DNA from: Lentilactobacillus diolivorans DSM 14421
Lineage (GTDB): Bacteria; Bacillota; Bacilli; Lactobacillales; Lactobacillaceae
Direction: 5' to 3'
DNA length: 64,000 bases
Assembly (NCBI RefSeq): GCF_001434255.1
Contig: NZ_AZEY01000090.1
Span: 281,792-345,791, forward strand
A model generated the notes under the pieces. The model did no database searches. It was given only the letters and a program-made list of their open reading frames with translations, and was not told where the DNA came from. Below are positions 16,853 to 24,823 of this stretch, piece by piece; within the stretch, counting starts at the first letter, position 1; each line of letters begins with the position of its first letter. The position numbers and the translations under genes were made by a program.

Positions 16853-16881
16853 ATTATACGAACATTAGTTCTAAAACGCAA
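16853..16881 (-). promoter_or_regulatory. Promoter of the YolD-like gene with LexA-type box 2 in the spacer
   Basis: On the minus strand the order is TTGCGT (16881-16876), 17 bases, TATAAT (16858-16853). The spacer carries a second SOS-type dyad at 16859-16872: on the plus strand CGAAC, ATTA, GTTCT. A repressor here would block polymerase directly. Confidence 0.7.
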
Positions 16882-16928
16882 CCCCCAATTTTGAATTTAA
16901 TCAAATTCCCATAAAACATTGATTTAAC

Positions 16929-16957
16929 TTGTCAAACGGGGGAAAAAGGGCGATAAT
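16929..16957 (+). promoter_or_regulatory. Promoter of gmk-rpoZ
   Basis: TTGTCA (16929-16934), a 17-base spacer and GATAAT (16952-16957). It is divergent from the SOS-type promoter of the YolD-like gene. Confidence 0.65.
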
Positions 16958-16992
16958 TGTTGGTATTATAAATAATTGAAGGGATTTTATCA

Positions 16993-17607
16993 ATGGCAAA
17001 AAGAGGAATGTTGATTGTTTTATCTGGACCATCTGGTGTTGGTAAGGGAACAGTGCGAAAGGCGCTTTTTGAACAACCAGACGTTGATTTTGAATATTCA
17101 ACTTCAATGACGACCAGGAAGCCTCGACCGGGAGAAAAGAACGGCGTTGATTATTATTTTGTTTCAAAAGAACAATTTGAAAGTAATATTCAAAATGGTG
17201 AAATGTTAGAATATGCCAAATACGTTGACAATTACTATGGCACACCATTAAAATACGTTAATGAAACGTTAGATTCCGGAAAAGATGTTTTTTTGGAGAT
17301 TGAAGTGAATGGTGCCATGCAAGTTCGTGCAAATTGTCCCGATGCTGTGTTCGTATTTTTGACCCCACCAGATCTTATGGAGCTTAAGCACCGACTTGTT
17401 GGTCGCGGAACCGATAAGATGGATGTCATCAACAAACGAATTAAAAAAGCGGTTGGTGAAATTAGCATGATGCGGAATTACGATTACGCAGTGTTGAATG
17501 ATAAGGTACCATTTGCCGTTGATCGAATAAAGTCAATTATTCGAAGTGAAAGGTTAAAAGTTGCCCGGGTAATGCCCGACTACGAATCGATGTTAGGAGA
17601 CGATTAA
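16993..17607 (+). CDS. gmk: Guanylate kinase
   Basis: It phosphorylates GMP to GDP with ATP. It has 204 residues, with the P-loop [15 protein letters not shown] near residue 11 and the GMP-binding '[22 protein letters not shown]' region. The lid and C-terminal helix '[17 protein letters not shown]' complete the family. AAGGGA lies before the ATG. rpoZ starts 3 bases after the stop, the normal gmk-rpoZ pair. Confidence 0.97.
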   Translation: MAKRGMLIVLSGPSGVGKGTVRKALFEQPDVDFEYSTSMTTRKPRPGEKNGVDYYFVSKEQFESNIQNGEMLEYAKYVDNYYGTPLKYVNETLDSGKDVFLEIEVNGAMQVRANCPDAVFVFLTPPDLMELKHRLVGRGTDKMDVINKRIKKAVGEISMMRNYDYAVLNDKVPFAVDRIKSIIRSERLKVARVMPDYESMLGDD

Positions 17608-17610
17608 ACT

Positions 17611-17823
17611 ATGTTACTTTACCCATCAGTAGATAAGCTACTAGATAAGATTGATTCACGATATTCTTTGATTATGCTTGCCAGTAAACGGGCTCATGAA
17701 TTAGATGCCGGCGCTAAACCACTGTTAGATAGCTATAAATCACAAAAATCAGTTGGAAAAGCACTTGAAGAGATTGCAGCCGGCGTTTTGAAGATTGATC
17801 CAAACGAAAAAGACTTTAATTAG
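17611..17823 (+). CDS. rpoZ: RNA polymerase omega subunit
   Basis: This is a 70-residue subunit that stabilises beta-prime. The diagnostic stretch '[20 protein letters not shown]' is present and the tail is '[13 protein letters not shown]'. It is co-transcribed with gmk and followed by a terminator. Confidence 0.95.
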   Translation: MLLYPSVDKLLDKIDSRYSLIMLASKRAHELDAGAKPLLDSYKSQKSVGKALEEIAAGVLKIDPNEKDFN

Positions 17824-17842
17824 CGATTTGTTTATGAATCTG

Positions 17843-17884
17843 AGACTGGGACAAAATGAAAAATTTTGTCACCAGTCTTTTTTA
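17843..17884 (+). terminator. Terminator after rpoZ
   Basis: AGACTGG pairs with CCAGTCT, with an inner ACAAAAT/ATTTTGT stem, then TTTTTT. The sequence resembles the terminal hairpin of the dispersed repeat at 58260. Confidence 0.9.
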
Positions 17885-18122
17885 CATTTAGATCATTAAT
17901 TGATAACAATCGAATTAATAGTTGAGAATTAACAAGGACATTGCAATTGTCAATGTATGGGATTATTCCTATCTAAATTAATCGAAAATAAATGTCAATC
18001 GGTATTGATTAAAATAAACACGATTGGATTACGAATTCAGGTTGCCTTGAATTATTGGCTTATCTGCTTGTGCTTATTAATTGATTTTCTTACAATTAGA
18101 TTTGTATTAAGAAGAAACGGCG

Positions 18123-19337
18123 GTGAACATATTGTTTCAAAACAAAAAAATTACATTATTTGTGACTGGAAGTATTGCAGTTTACAAATCTTTAATTTTG
18201 ACACGGTTACTGGTTAAAAATAATAATGATGTTCAGGTAGTTATGACGGAAGCGGCGCAAAAATTTGTGACGCCCTTGGCCTTTCAAACACTCAGTAAAC
18301 ATCGAGTGGTAACAGATGACTTCAGTTCCGATGATCCTAAAAGTATTCCTCACGTCAAATTGGCTGATGAAACCGATTTAGCGATTGTTGCTCCGGCTAC
18401 AGCAAATACGATTGCAAAAATGGCTGATGGCATTGCTGATAATGTGGTTAACGCAACACTTCTGGCGACGACAAGTCCAATCTTTGTGATACCGGCAATG
18501 AATAACCATATGTTCAATAATTTCGCGACTCAAAATAATTTAACCAGGTTGGCAAGCGCTGGGATTCATGTAATGACTCCGGAAACCGGTTTTTTAGCTG
18601 AAGGTTATTCTGGACAGGGACGAATGCCTGAGCCAGAAGCAATTTTAAACTGGGTGATGTCTTCATATCAACCGGTGCCAACAGCGTTAACTGGTAAAAA
18701 AGTTGTTGTAACTGCCGGTGGAACTCGTGAACCTTTAGACCCGGTTCGATACTTAACAAACCATTCCTCTGGAAAAATGGGGTATGCGATTGCCCACGCA
18801 GCCCAATTGGCGGGCGCCGAGGTGACATTAATTTCCGCGAATTCATCTCTACAGATACCCAATCATGTTAGACTAATAAAGGTAGAAACGGCTGCGGATA
18901 TGTTAACTGCAGTTCAAAAAGCTTTTCAATCAGCAGACGTGTTGATTATGTCAGCCGCAATTGCTGATTTCCGACCGGCTCATGTGGCCGATCGAAAAAT
19001 AAAAAAGAGTACTGATAATCAAAGGATGACGTTGGATTTGATTCGAAATCCAGATATTTTGGAGACGGTTGGTCAAACGAAACAGAAAGATCAAGTAATG
19101 ATCGGTTTTGCAGCCGAAACAAATGATTTAATTATGAATGCTCAAAAGAAAATTAAAGCCAAGAACTTGGATATGATTGTTGCCAATGATGTTTCAAAAA
19201 AGACAATTGGTTTTAATTCTGACAACAACCAAGTGACTTTTCTATTTGCTAATGGCGATCAAATCAAAACAGATGTCGAGAGTAAACAGCAAATAGCCAA
19301 TCGTTTGGTTAGACTAATCGCTGATAAATTTCTTTGA
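18123..19337 (+). CDS. coaBC: Bifunctional CoaBC: phosphopantothenoylcysteine decarboxylase / phosphopantothenate-cysteine ligase
   Basis: It makes 4'-phosphopantetheine for coenzyme A in two steps. The N-terminal FMN-dependent CoaC half shows 'VTGSIAVYKS', the active-site His77 (SIPHVKL) and the PAMN motif with Asn127. The CoaB half begins near residue 185 with 'VVTAGGTREPLDPVRYLTNHSSGKMGYA'. It has 404 residues. Oddly, the flap motif reads FLAEGYSGQGRM, so Glu160 sits where the E. coli enzyme has its proton-donating Cys158 (ACGDIGPGRM). The GTG start at 18123 fits the family N-terminus but has only a weak ribosome site. Confidence 0.92.
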   Translation: MNILFQNKKITLFVTGSIAVYKSLILTRLLVKNNNDVQVVMTEAAQKFVTPLAFQTLSKHRVVTDDFSSDDPKSIPHVKLADETDLAIVAPATANTIAKMADGIADNVVNATLLATTSPIFVIPAMNNHMFNNFATQNNLTRLASAGIHVMTPETGFLAEGYSGQGRMPEPEAILNWVMSSYQPVPTALTGKKVVVTAGGTREPLDPVRYLTNHSSGKMGYAIAHAAQLAGAEVTLISANSSLQIPNHVRLIKVETAADMLTAVQKAFQSADVLIMSAAIADFRPAHVADRKIKKSTDNQRMTLDLIRNPDILETVGQTKQKDQVMIGFAAETNDLIMNAQKKIKAKNLDMIVANDVSKKTIGFNSDNNQVTFLFANGDQIKTDVESKQQIANRLVRLIADKFL

Positions 19338-19355
19338 TTGAGAGGAGGATTAAAC

Positions 19356-21755
19356 TTGCAGATTGCTCAAGTCATTGTCGATATTCCGACAAGTCAGACG
19401 AATAATCCGTTTAGTTATCTTATTCCAGATAACTTGAGTGGTCAGGTAAGTCCAGGAATGCGGGTCCAGGTGCCATTTGGGCCCCGAAAAATAACTGGAT
19501 TCATTGTGGCAATTACCGATCGTTCTGAATTTCAGGGGAAATTAAAGCCAATCAGTTCGTTGGTGGATTTGTATCCGGTTATTAATCAAGAATTGCTCGA
19601 ACTGGCAACCTGGATGGCAGGTCAGACGTATTCATTTAAGATTAATTGTTTGCAAACCATGCTTCCTGGTGGGATGCGAACAAAATTTAAGAAGAAATTA
19701 ATTGCTAAGAGTGATCAAATTAGGGATGACAACCCCCAAATTTTTGCAGGTCAAAACGAGGTTGACTATGATCGTGCCCATTATTCAAGCAACCTTTTAT
19801 CGCAAATTCTCAATCTGCAGAAGACTGATCAAATTAAGGTTGAATATGAATTGACCATTCATGCTAAGCCAGTCATGATGGCGGCTTTCAAACGTCAAAT
19901 GACGCCTGAAGCTCTTAAGGCCGAGAGTCAACATGTTCGCAGTAATGCCATTGCCCAACAGCACCTTTTAAAACTATTATTAGACCATCCCGACGAACAA
20001 TTTTTGCAGTCAAAATTGAACCAGAAAGGGATTAGCAGTTCAACAACGCGGGTGGCTGAACAGCGCGGCTGGATAAAAAAGACGCAGGTTCGCCAAATTC
20101 GTAATCCATTTTTAAGGTCGGTTAAGAAAAGCCAACCGTTGAAGCTTAATGCGGATCAGCAAGCTGCTGTGAGCCAGATTAATTCAGCAACTTCCACCAA
20201 ACAAAATCAAATCTTTTTACTGGAGGGCGTTACGGGATCAGGAAAGACCGAGGTTTATTTACAGTCGATTGCCCATGCCCTTTCATTGGGACGGACGGCA
20301 TTAATGCTTGTTCCAGAAATTACTTTAACCCCTCAAATTGTGGGTCGAATTCGCAGCCGGTTTGGTGATCAGGTGGCCATGCTGCATAGTGCCTTATCGA
20401 ATGGCGAACGGTTCGATGAATGGCAACGGATTAATAGTGGTCAAGCCAAAGTTGTTGTTGGAGTTCGTTCGGCAGTTTTTGCGCCGTTAACAAATTTGGG
20501 CCTCATTATCATTGATGAGGAACATGATAGTAGTTACAAGCAAGCAGATAATCCTCGTTATCAAACTCGTGATGTTGCAAAATGGCGGGCTGCCTATCAC
20601 CATTGCCCGGTTGTTCTGGGAAGTGCAACGCCATCCTTAGAATCGCGTGCACGTGCAATGAAGGGCGTTTATCGGCTGTTGCGATTGCCACATCGAATTA
20701 ATCGCCATGCGCTTCCCCATGTTTCAATTATTGATATGAAAATAGAAATGGCCAAACACCATAGTGCATTATCAACGGCACTATCAACGGCAATTAGTGA
20801 TCGGTTGGCTAAACATGAACAAATTATTTTATTATTGAACCGGCGGGGCTATTCCTCATTTCTCATGTGCCGTGACTGTGGTTATGTTCCCCGATGTCCC
20901 AATTGTGATATTTCGTTAACGATGCATAAAGATACCGGGACATTAGATTGTCACTATTGTGGCCATAAAGAACCGATCCCCCGAGTGTGTCCTCAATGTC
21001 ATAGCAAGCGAATTGGTCATTATGGTATGGGGAGCCAACAGTTGGAAGAACAGGTTAAGGAAATGTTTCCGACTGCGCGGGTCTTAAGAATGGACGTTGA
21101 TACAACTCGTCGAAAGGGATCTCATGAAGCAATTATTGATAAATTTGGTGCTCACAAGGCTGATATTTTGTTGGGAACTCAGATGATTGCCAAGGGATTG
21201 GATTTCCCCGAGGTAACCCTGGTTGGCGTCTTAAACGCCGATTCAGCATTAGCTTTTCCTGATTTTCGTTCCAGCGAGCGAACGTTTGAATTATTAACGC
21301 AAGTCTCTGGTCGAGCCGGTCGAGCTGATAAAACTGGCGAGGTATTTATCCAAACCTTTAATCCGGACCATTACGCTATTCAGCTGGCACAAACGCAAGA
21401 TTATGAGCGGTTTTATGCAACTGAAATGCGTGTTCGCCATGATGGTAAATATCCGCCGTATTACTTTACAGTGAAACTAACTGGTAGTTCACCAAATGAA
21501 AATCAAACAGCTGCAGAGATGTATGCGATATTAAATTTCCTAAAGGCGAATTTATCAAAGATGGCAATCATCCTAGGGCCAACCCCTAAGACCATTACTA
21601 GAATTAACAATCGTTACTACTACCAAATCATTATCAAGTATCAAAACGAGCCACATCTAAAAGCGGTTCTTGACCAGGTGTTGCTTAAATCGCAAAAAAA
21701 ACAGCGTCATGGGCTTCAGATCGCCATTGATAATGAACCACTTGATTTTATGTAA
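19356..21755 (+). CDS. priA: Primosomal protein N' (replication restart helicase PriA)
   Basis: PriA recognises stalled forks and reloads the replicative helicase. It has 799 residues: a 3'-end-binding N-terminal domain ('IVDIPTSQTNNPFSYLIP'), Walker A GVTGSGKTEV near residue 290, DEEHDSSYKQ as the DEAH-type box, and a zinc region with eight Cys ('CRDCGYVPRCPNC', then CHYCG and CPQCH). The conserved helicase motif 'GTQMIAKGLDFPEVTLVG' follows. The TTG start at 19356 is set by AGAGGAGG at 19341. The gene follows coaBC and precedes fmt, as usual. Confidence 0.96.
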   Translation: MQIAQVIVDIPTSQTNNPFSYLIPDNLSGQVSPGMRVQVPFGPRKITGFIVAITDRSEFQGKLKPISSLVDLYPVINQELLELATWMAGQTYSFKINCLQTMLPGGMRTKFKKKLIAKSDQIRDDNPQIFAGQNEVDYDRAHYSSNLLSQILNLQKTDQIKVEYELTIHAKPVMMAAFKRQMTPEALKAESQHVRSNAIAQQHLLKLLLDHPDEQFLQSKLNQKGISSSTTRVAEQRGWIKKTQVRQIRNPFLRSVKKSQPLKLNADQQAAVSQINSATSTKQNQIFLLEGVTGSGKTEVYLQSIAHALSLGRTALMLVPEITLTPQIVGRIRSRFGDQVAMLHSALSNGERFDEWQRINSGQAKVVVGVRSAVFAPLTNLGLIIIDEEHDSSYKQADNPRYQTRDVAKWRAAYHHCPVVLGSATPSLESRARAMKGVYRLLRLPHRINRHALPHVSIIDMKIEMAKHHSALSTALSTAISDRLAKHEQIILLLNRRGYSSFLMCRDCGYVPRCPNCDISLTMHKDTGTLDCHYCGHKEPIPRVCPQCHSKRIGHYGMGSQQLEEQVKEMFPTARVLRMDVDTTRRKGSHEAIIDKFGAHKADILLGTQMIAKGLDFPEVTLVGVLNADSALAFPDFRSSERTFELLTQVSGRAGRADKTGEVFIQTFNPDHYAIQLAQTQDYERFYATEMRVRHDGKYPPYYFTVKLTGSSPNENQTAAEMYAILNFLKANLSKMAIILGPTPKTITRINNRYYYQIIIKYQNEPHLKAVLDQVLLKSQKKQRHGLQIAIDNEPLDFM

Positions 21756-21779
21756 AAAATGAAAGAAGGAAACATTACT

Positions 21780-22724
21780 TTGACAACAGTTGTTTTTATG
21801 GGAACTCCGAGCTTTGCAGTGCCAATTTTGCAAGGCTTGGTTGATTCAAAATATAAAGTGTTGGCGGCTGTTACTCAGCCGGATCGTCCGGTTGGTCGAA
21901 AGCATCGAATTCAGCAGTCACCAGTGAAACAATTAGCACTTAAGTTAGGGATTCCGGTTTTACAACCAGAAAAACTGAGTGGCAGTGACGAGCTTCAGCA
22001 GGTGATCGACCTACATGCTGACTTAATTATAACTGCTGCATTCGGCCAGTTTTTACCCACCAGAATGTTACAATCAGTTAAGGTTGCTGCGGTTAATGTC
22101 CATGGGTCACTCCTACCTAAATATCGGGGTGGTGCGCCTGTTCAATACGCAATTATGAACGGTGATCATGAAACCGGGATTAGTTTAATCTACATGGTGA
22201 AAAAGATGGATGCTGGTGATATTTTGGCACAACAGGCCATCCCCATTACCAAGAATGATGACACTGAGTCAATGTTTGCAAAATTAAGCATTGTTGGTCG
22301 GAACCTGTTACTCGATACACTGCCTAAGCTACTTGCAGGGGATGTCCATCCAATTGAACAGGATGAAAGCCAAGTTGTTTTCTCGCCAACAATTAAACCC
22401 GGTGAAGAACAACTGGACTTTTCTCAACCCGCCGCTTTGGTTGATGCCAAGGTTCGAGCGTTGCGTCCAGATCCAGGAGCTTATACGGTGATCGGCAATA
22501 AGCGGACTAAGATTTGGGTGACTGAAGTGATTGATCAAACGACTGACGATGAGGCCGGGACAGTTGTCTATAAAGACAAGCATCATTTATATTTGTCAGC
22601 AGGTAGCGGATCGGTCCTTTCAGTTTTGGAGCTCCAACCTGCTGGTAAGCCCAAGCAAAAAATTACAGATTATTTGAATGGAATTGGTCAGACTTTAACA
22701 GTCGGCCAAAAGGTGATTAATTAA
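21780..22724 (+). CDS. fmt: Methionyl-tRNA formyltransferase
   Basis: It formylates initiator Met-tRNA using 10-formyl-tetrahydrofolate, which FolD upstream helps to supply. It has 314 residues. The family start 'VVFMGTPSFAVPIL' and the catalytic HGSLLPKYRGGAP (Asn/His/Asp site) are clear. I chose TTG 21780 after AGAAGGAA; ATG 21759 would lie only three bases past the priA stop and leave the Shine-Dalgarno inside the gene. Confidence 0.95.
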   Translation: MTTVVFMGTPSFAVPILQGLVDSKYKVLAAVTQPDRPVGRKHRIQQSPVKQLALKLGIPVLQPEKLSGSDELQQVIDLHADLIITAAFGQFLPTRMLQSVKVAAVNVHGSLLPKYRGGAPVQYAIMNGDHETGISLIYMVKKMDAGDILAQQAIPITKNDDTESMFAKLSIVGRNLLLDTLPKLLAGDVHPIEQDESQVVFSPTIKPGEEQLDFSQPAALVDAKVRALRPDPGAYTVIGNKRTKIWVTEVIDQTTDDEAGTVVYKDKHHLYLSAGSGSVLSVLELQPAGKPKQKITDYLNGIGQTLTVGQKVIN

Positions 22725-24059
22725 ATGAAATATACAACAAACAATCCACGGCAATTGGCTGTGGAAACATTGGTTCGGACAAGTAGTGGTTCTTATTCGA
22801 ATTTGCAGATTAATGCAGTTATTGAATCAACGACTATGAACGCGGCTGATCGGGGACTATTCACCAATATTGTCTATGGCGTTATTCAGCATCGGTTAAC
22901 TCTTGAGTTTCAGCTCAAGCCATTTCTTCGGGATCCTGAAAAAACAGAATCCTGGGTTAAAGAGCTGCTGTACACAGCCATGTATCAGTTGGAATATTTA
23001 GATCGGGTTCCAAAACGGGCAATTTTTGATGAGACCATCAAGATTTCCAAAAAGATGGGTCATGATGGTACCCGCCGTTTTGTAACCGGTATTTTGCACC
23101 AAATGGATCGTAAGGGAATGCCTAAGATTGCCGATATTCAAAATGAAACCGACCGCTTGTCAGTGATGTACAGTGTACCAACCTGGTTGATTTCAATGCT
23201 TCAGGTTCAACTTGGTAAACCTAAGACCGCTGCAATTCTTAAATCACTTAATAAGGCCCCAAAACAATCAGTTCGATTTAATGCGGCTAAAATTACTAAA
23301 AGCCAATTAATGGATCAACTAACTGTTGATGGATTTGATGTTGAGGCAAGCAAAGTTTCTGAAAGCGGCATCGTCATTGATGGTGGTCAGATTATCCACA
23401 GCTCGTTTTTTAAGGATGGCTTGTTAACCATTCAGGATGAAAGTGCCATGTTACCAGTTGAATCAATGGCAATTCACCCAAGTGACCTCATTTTAGATGC
23501 CTGCAGTGCACCAGGAGGCAAGACAACCCAAATTGCCAGTCATCTGACGGATGGTAAAGTGTTCGCGTTGGATATTCATAACAATAAATTGAAGACGGTT
23601 AAGCGCAACGCCAGCCGGTTGGGTGTTTTGCCCCAAGTCGAAACATTTGAGCTGGACGCCCGGAAGGTTGATCAGAAGTTTAAAGACGAGATGTTTGATC
23701 AAATTTTGGTCGATGCCCCTTGTTCGGGACTGGGACTTCTTCGTCGCAAGCCAGAGATTCGTTATGACAAGACCCCTGAAGATATCGAACGTCTCAGTCA
23801 CATCCAAATGCAGATCTTAGAAGCGGTTGCACCTAAAGTGAAAACTGGTGGTACTATTACATATAGTACTTGTACAATTGTGAAGCAGGAAAATCAGGAC
23901 GTGGTGAGCGAATTTGTTCGTCGCCATCCTGATTTTCAAATTGATAAAACCAAAACAGCTTTAGACCTTCATCAGGATGAAACCGGGATGCTTAAGATTT
24001 ATCCGGATGATTATGAATCGGATGGGTTCTTTGTCTGTTCATTGGTTAAGAAATCTTAA
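22725..24059 (+). CDS. rsmB: 16S rRNA (cytosine-967-C5)-methyltransferase RsmB
   Basis: It methylates C967 of 16S rRNA. It has 444 residues. The N-terminal third is a NusB-like RNA-binding domain ('AVETLVRTSSGSYSNLQINA', 'LYTAMYQLEYLDRVPKRAIFDE'). The C-terminal Rossmann domain has 'ILDACSAPGGKTTQIA', 'DAPCSGLGLLRRKPEIRY' and the catalytic TYSTCT cysteine. The ATG follows directly on the fmt stop (0-base gap). Confidence 0.96.
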   Translation: MKYTTNNPRQLAVETLVRTSSGSYSNLQINAVIESTTMNAADRGLFTNIVYGVIQHRLTLEFQLKPFLRDPEKTESWVKELLYTAMYQLEYLDRVPKRAIFDETIKISKKMGHDGTRRFVTGILHQMDRKGMPKIADIQNETDRLSVMYSVPTWLISMLQVQLGKPKTAAILKSLNKAPKQSVRFNAAKITKSQLMDQLTVDGFDVEASKVSESGIVIDGGQIIHSSFFKDGLLTIQDESAMLPVESMAIHPSDLILDACSAPGGKTTQIASHLTDGKVFALDIHNNKLKTVKRNASRLGVLPQVETFELDARKVDQKFKDEMFDQILVDAPCSGLGLLRRKPEIRYDKTPEDIERLSHIQMQILEAVAPKVKTGGTITYSTCTIVKQENQDVVSEFVRRHPDFQIDKTKTALDLHQDETGMLKIYPDDYESDGFFVCSLVKKS

Positions 24060-24073
24060 CGGAGTTGATTAAC

Positions 24074-24823
24074 ATGCAGATTGCTTATCAATCATCAACT
24101 GGCAAGGTTCGCGATAAAAATGAAGATGCCGTCGGTGTATTTAAAAATAAGCACGGTTTGATTTTAGCTTTGATTACAGATGGGATTGGTGGCAATAATG
24201 CCGGGGAAGTTGCGTCTAGAATGGTTGTTACTCACATTGGCGCTAGTTTTGAAAAGACAGCCATCGATACTTTGGATGGTATCGAAGGTTGGTTTGAAAA
24301 ACAACTTGCGGAAGCTAATGCAGCCATTATTGATGAGTCCAATACCGATTTACGGCTAAAAGGAATGGGAACCACCATTGTTGCAGCACTGGTTGATGGC
24401 GGCAAGAGTATTATTGCCAATATCGGCGATAGCCGTGGCTACATCTTTTCAAACCAGCGTCTATTTCAAATTACGGAGGACCACTCTTACGTTAATGAAT
24501 TGGTGAAGCACGGTGATTTAACTCCCGACCAAGCTAAAAACAATCCATATAAAAACATTATTACTAAAAGTCTGGGCATTAATAATGATTCGGCAGCAGA
24601 TTTTAAATCGTATGCTGTTCAACCAAATGATCAAATTTTGCTCTGTACGGATGGCCTAACCAACATGGTTGATGATCCGGAAATCGAAAAAATTTTGGCT
24701 CGTCAAGAACCATTGCAAGCTAAGTGTAATTCACTAGTGGCCTTAGCAAATCAAAATGGTGGTTTGGATAATATTACAGTACTGATTGCCAAAGCCGATT
24801 CGGAGGTGAAACCCGATGAATAA
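24074..24823 (+). CDS. prpC: PP2C-type Ser/Thr protein phosphatase
   Basis: This metal-dependent (PPM) phosphatase is partner and antagonist of the kinase encoded next. It has 249 residues. Metal-binding aspartates are in RDKNEDA, TDGIGG, LCTDGLTNM and GGLDNITVL. ATG 24074 follows GGAG; an in-frame TTG nine bases earlier is less likely. It overlaps the kinase gene by 8 bases, the usual prpC-pknB (stp-stk) pair acting on cell-wall and division proteins. Confidence 0.96.
   Translation: MQIAYQSSTGKVRDKNEDAVGVFKNKHGLILALITDGIGGNNAGEVASRMVVTHIGASFEKTAIDTLDGIEGWFEKQLAEANAAIIDESNTDLRLKGMGTTIVAALVDGGKSIIANIGDSRGYIFSNQRLFQITEDHSYVNELVKHGDLTPDQAKNNPYKNIITKSLGINNDSAADFKSYAVQPNDQILLCTDGLTNMVDDPEIEKILARQEPLQAKCNSLVALANQNGGLDNITVLIAKADSEVKPDE

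Noticed and set aside
17957-18217. 86-codon ORF before coaBC starting MGLFLSKLIENK
   Set aside because: No Shine-Dalgarno, and its second half reads through coaBC in the wrong frame. The gap 17885-18122 otherwise shows nothing firm.
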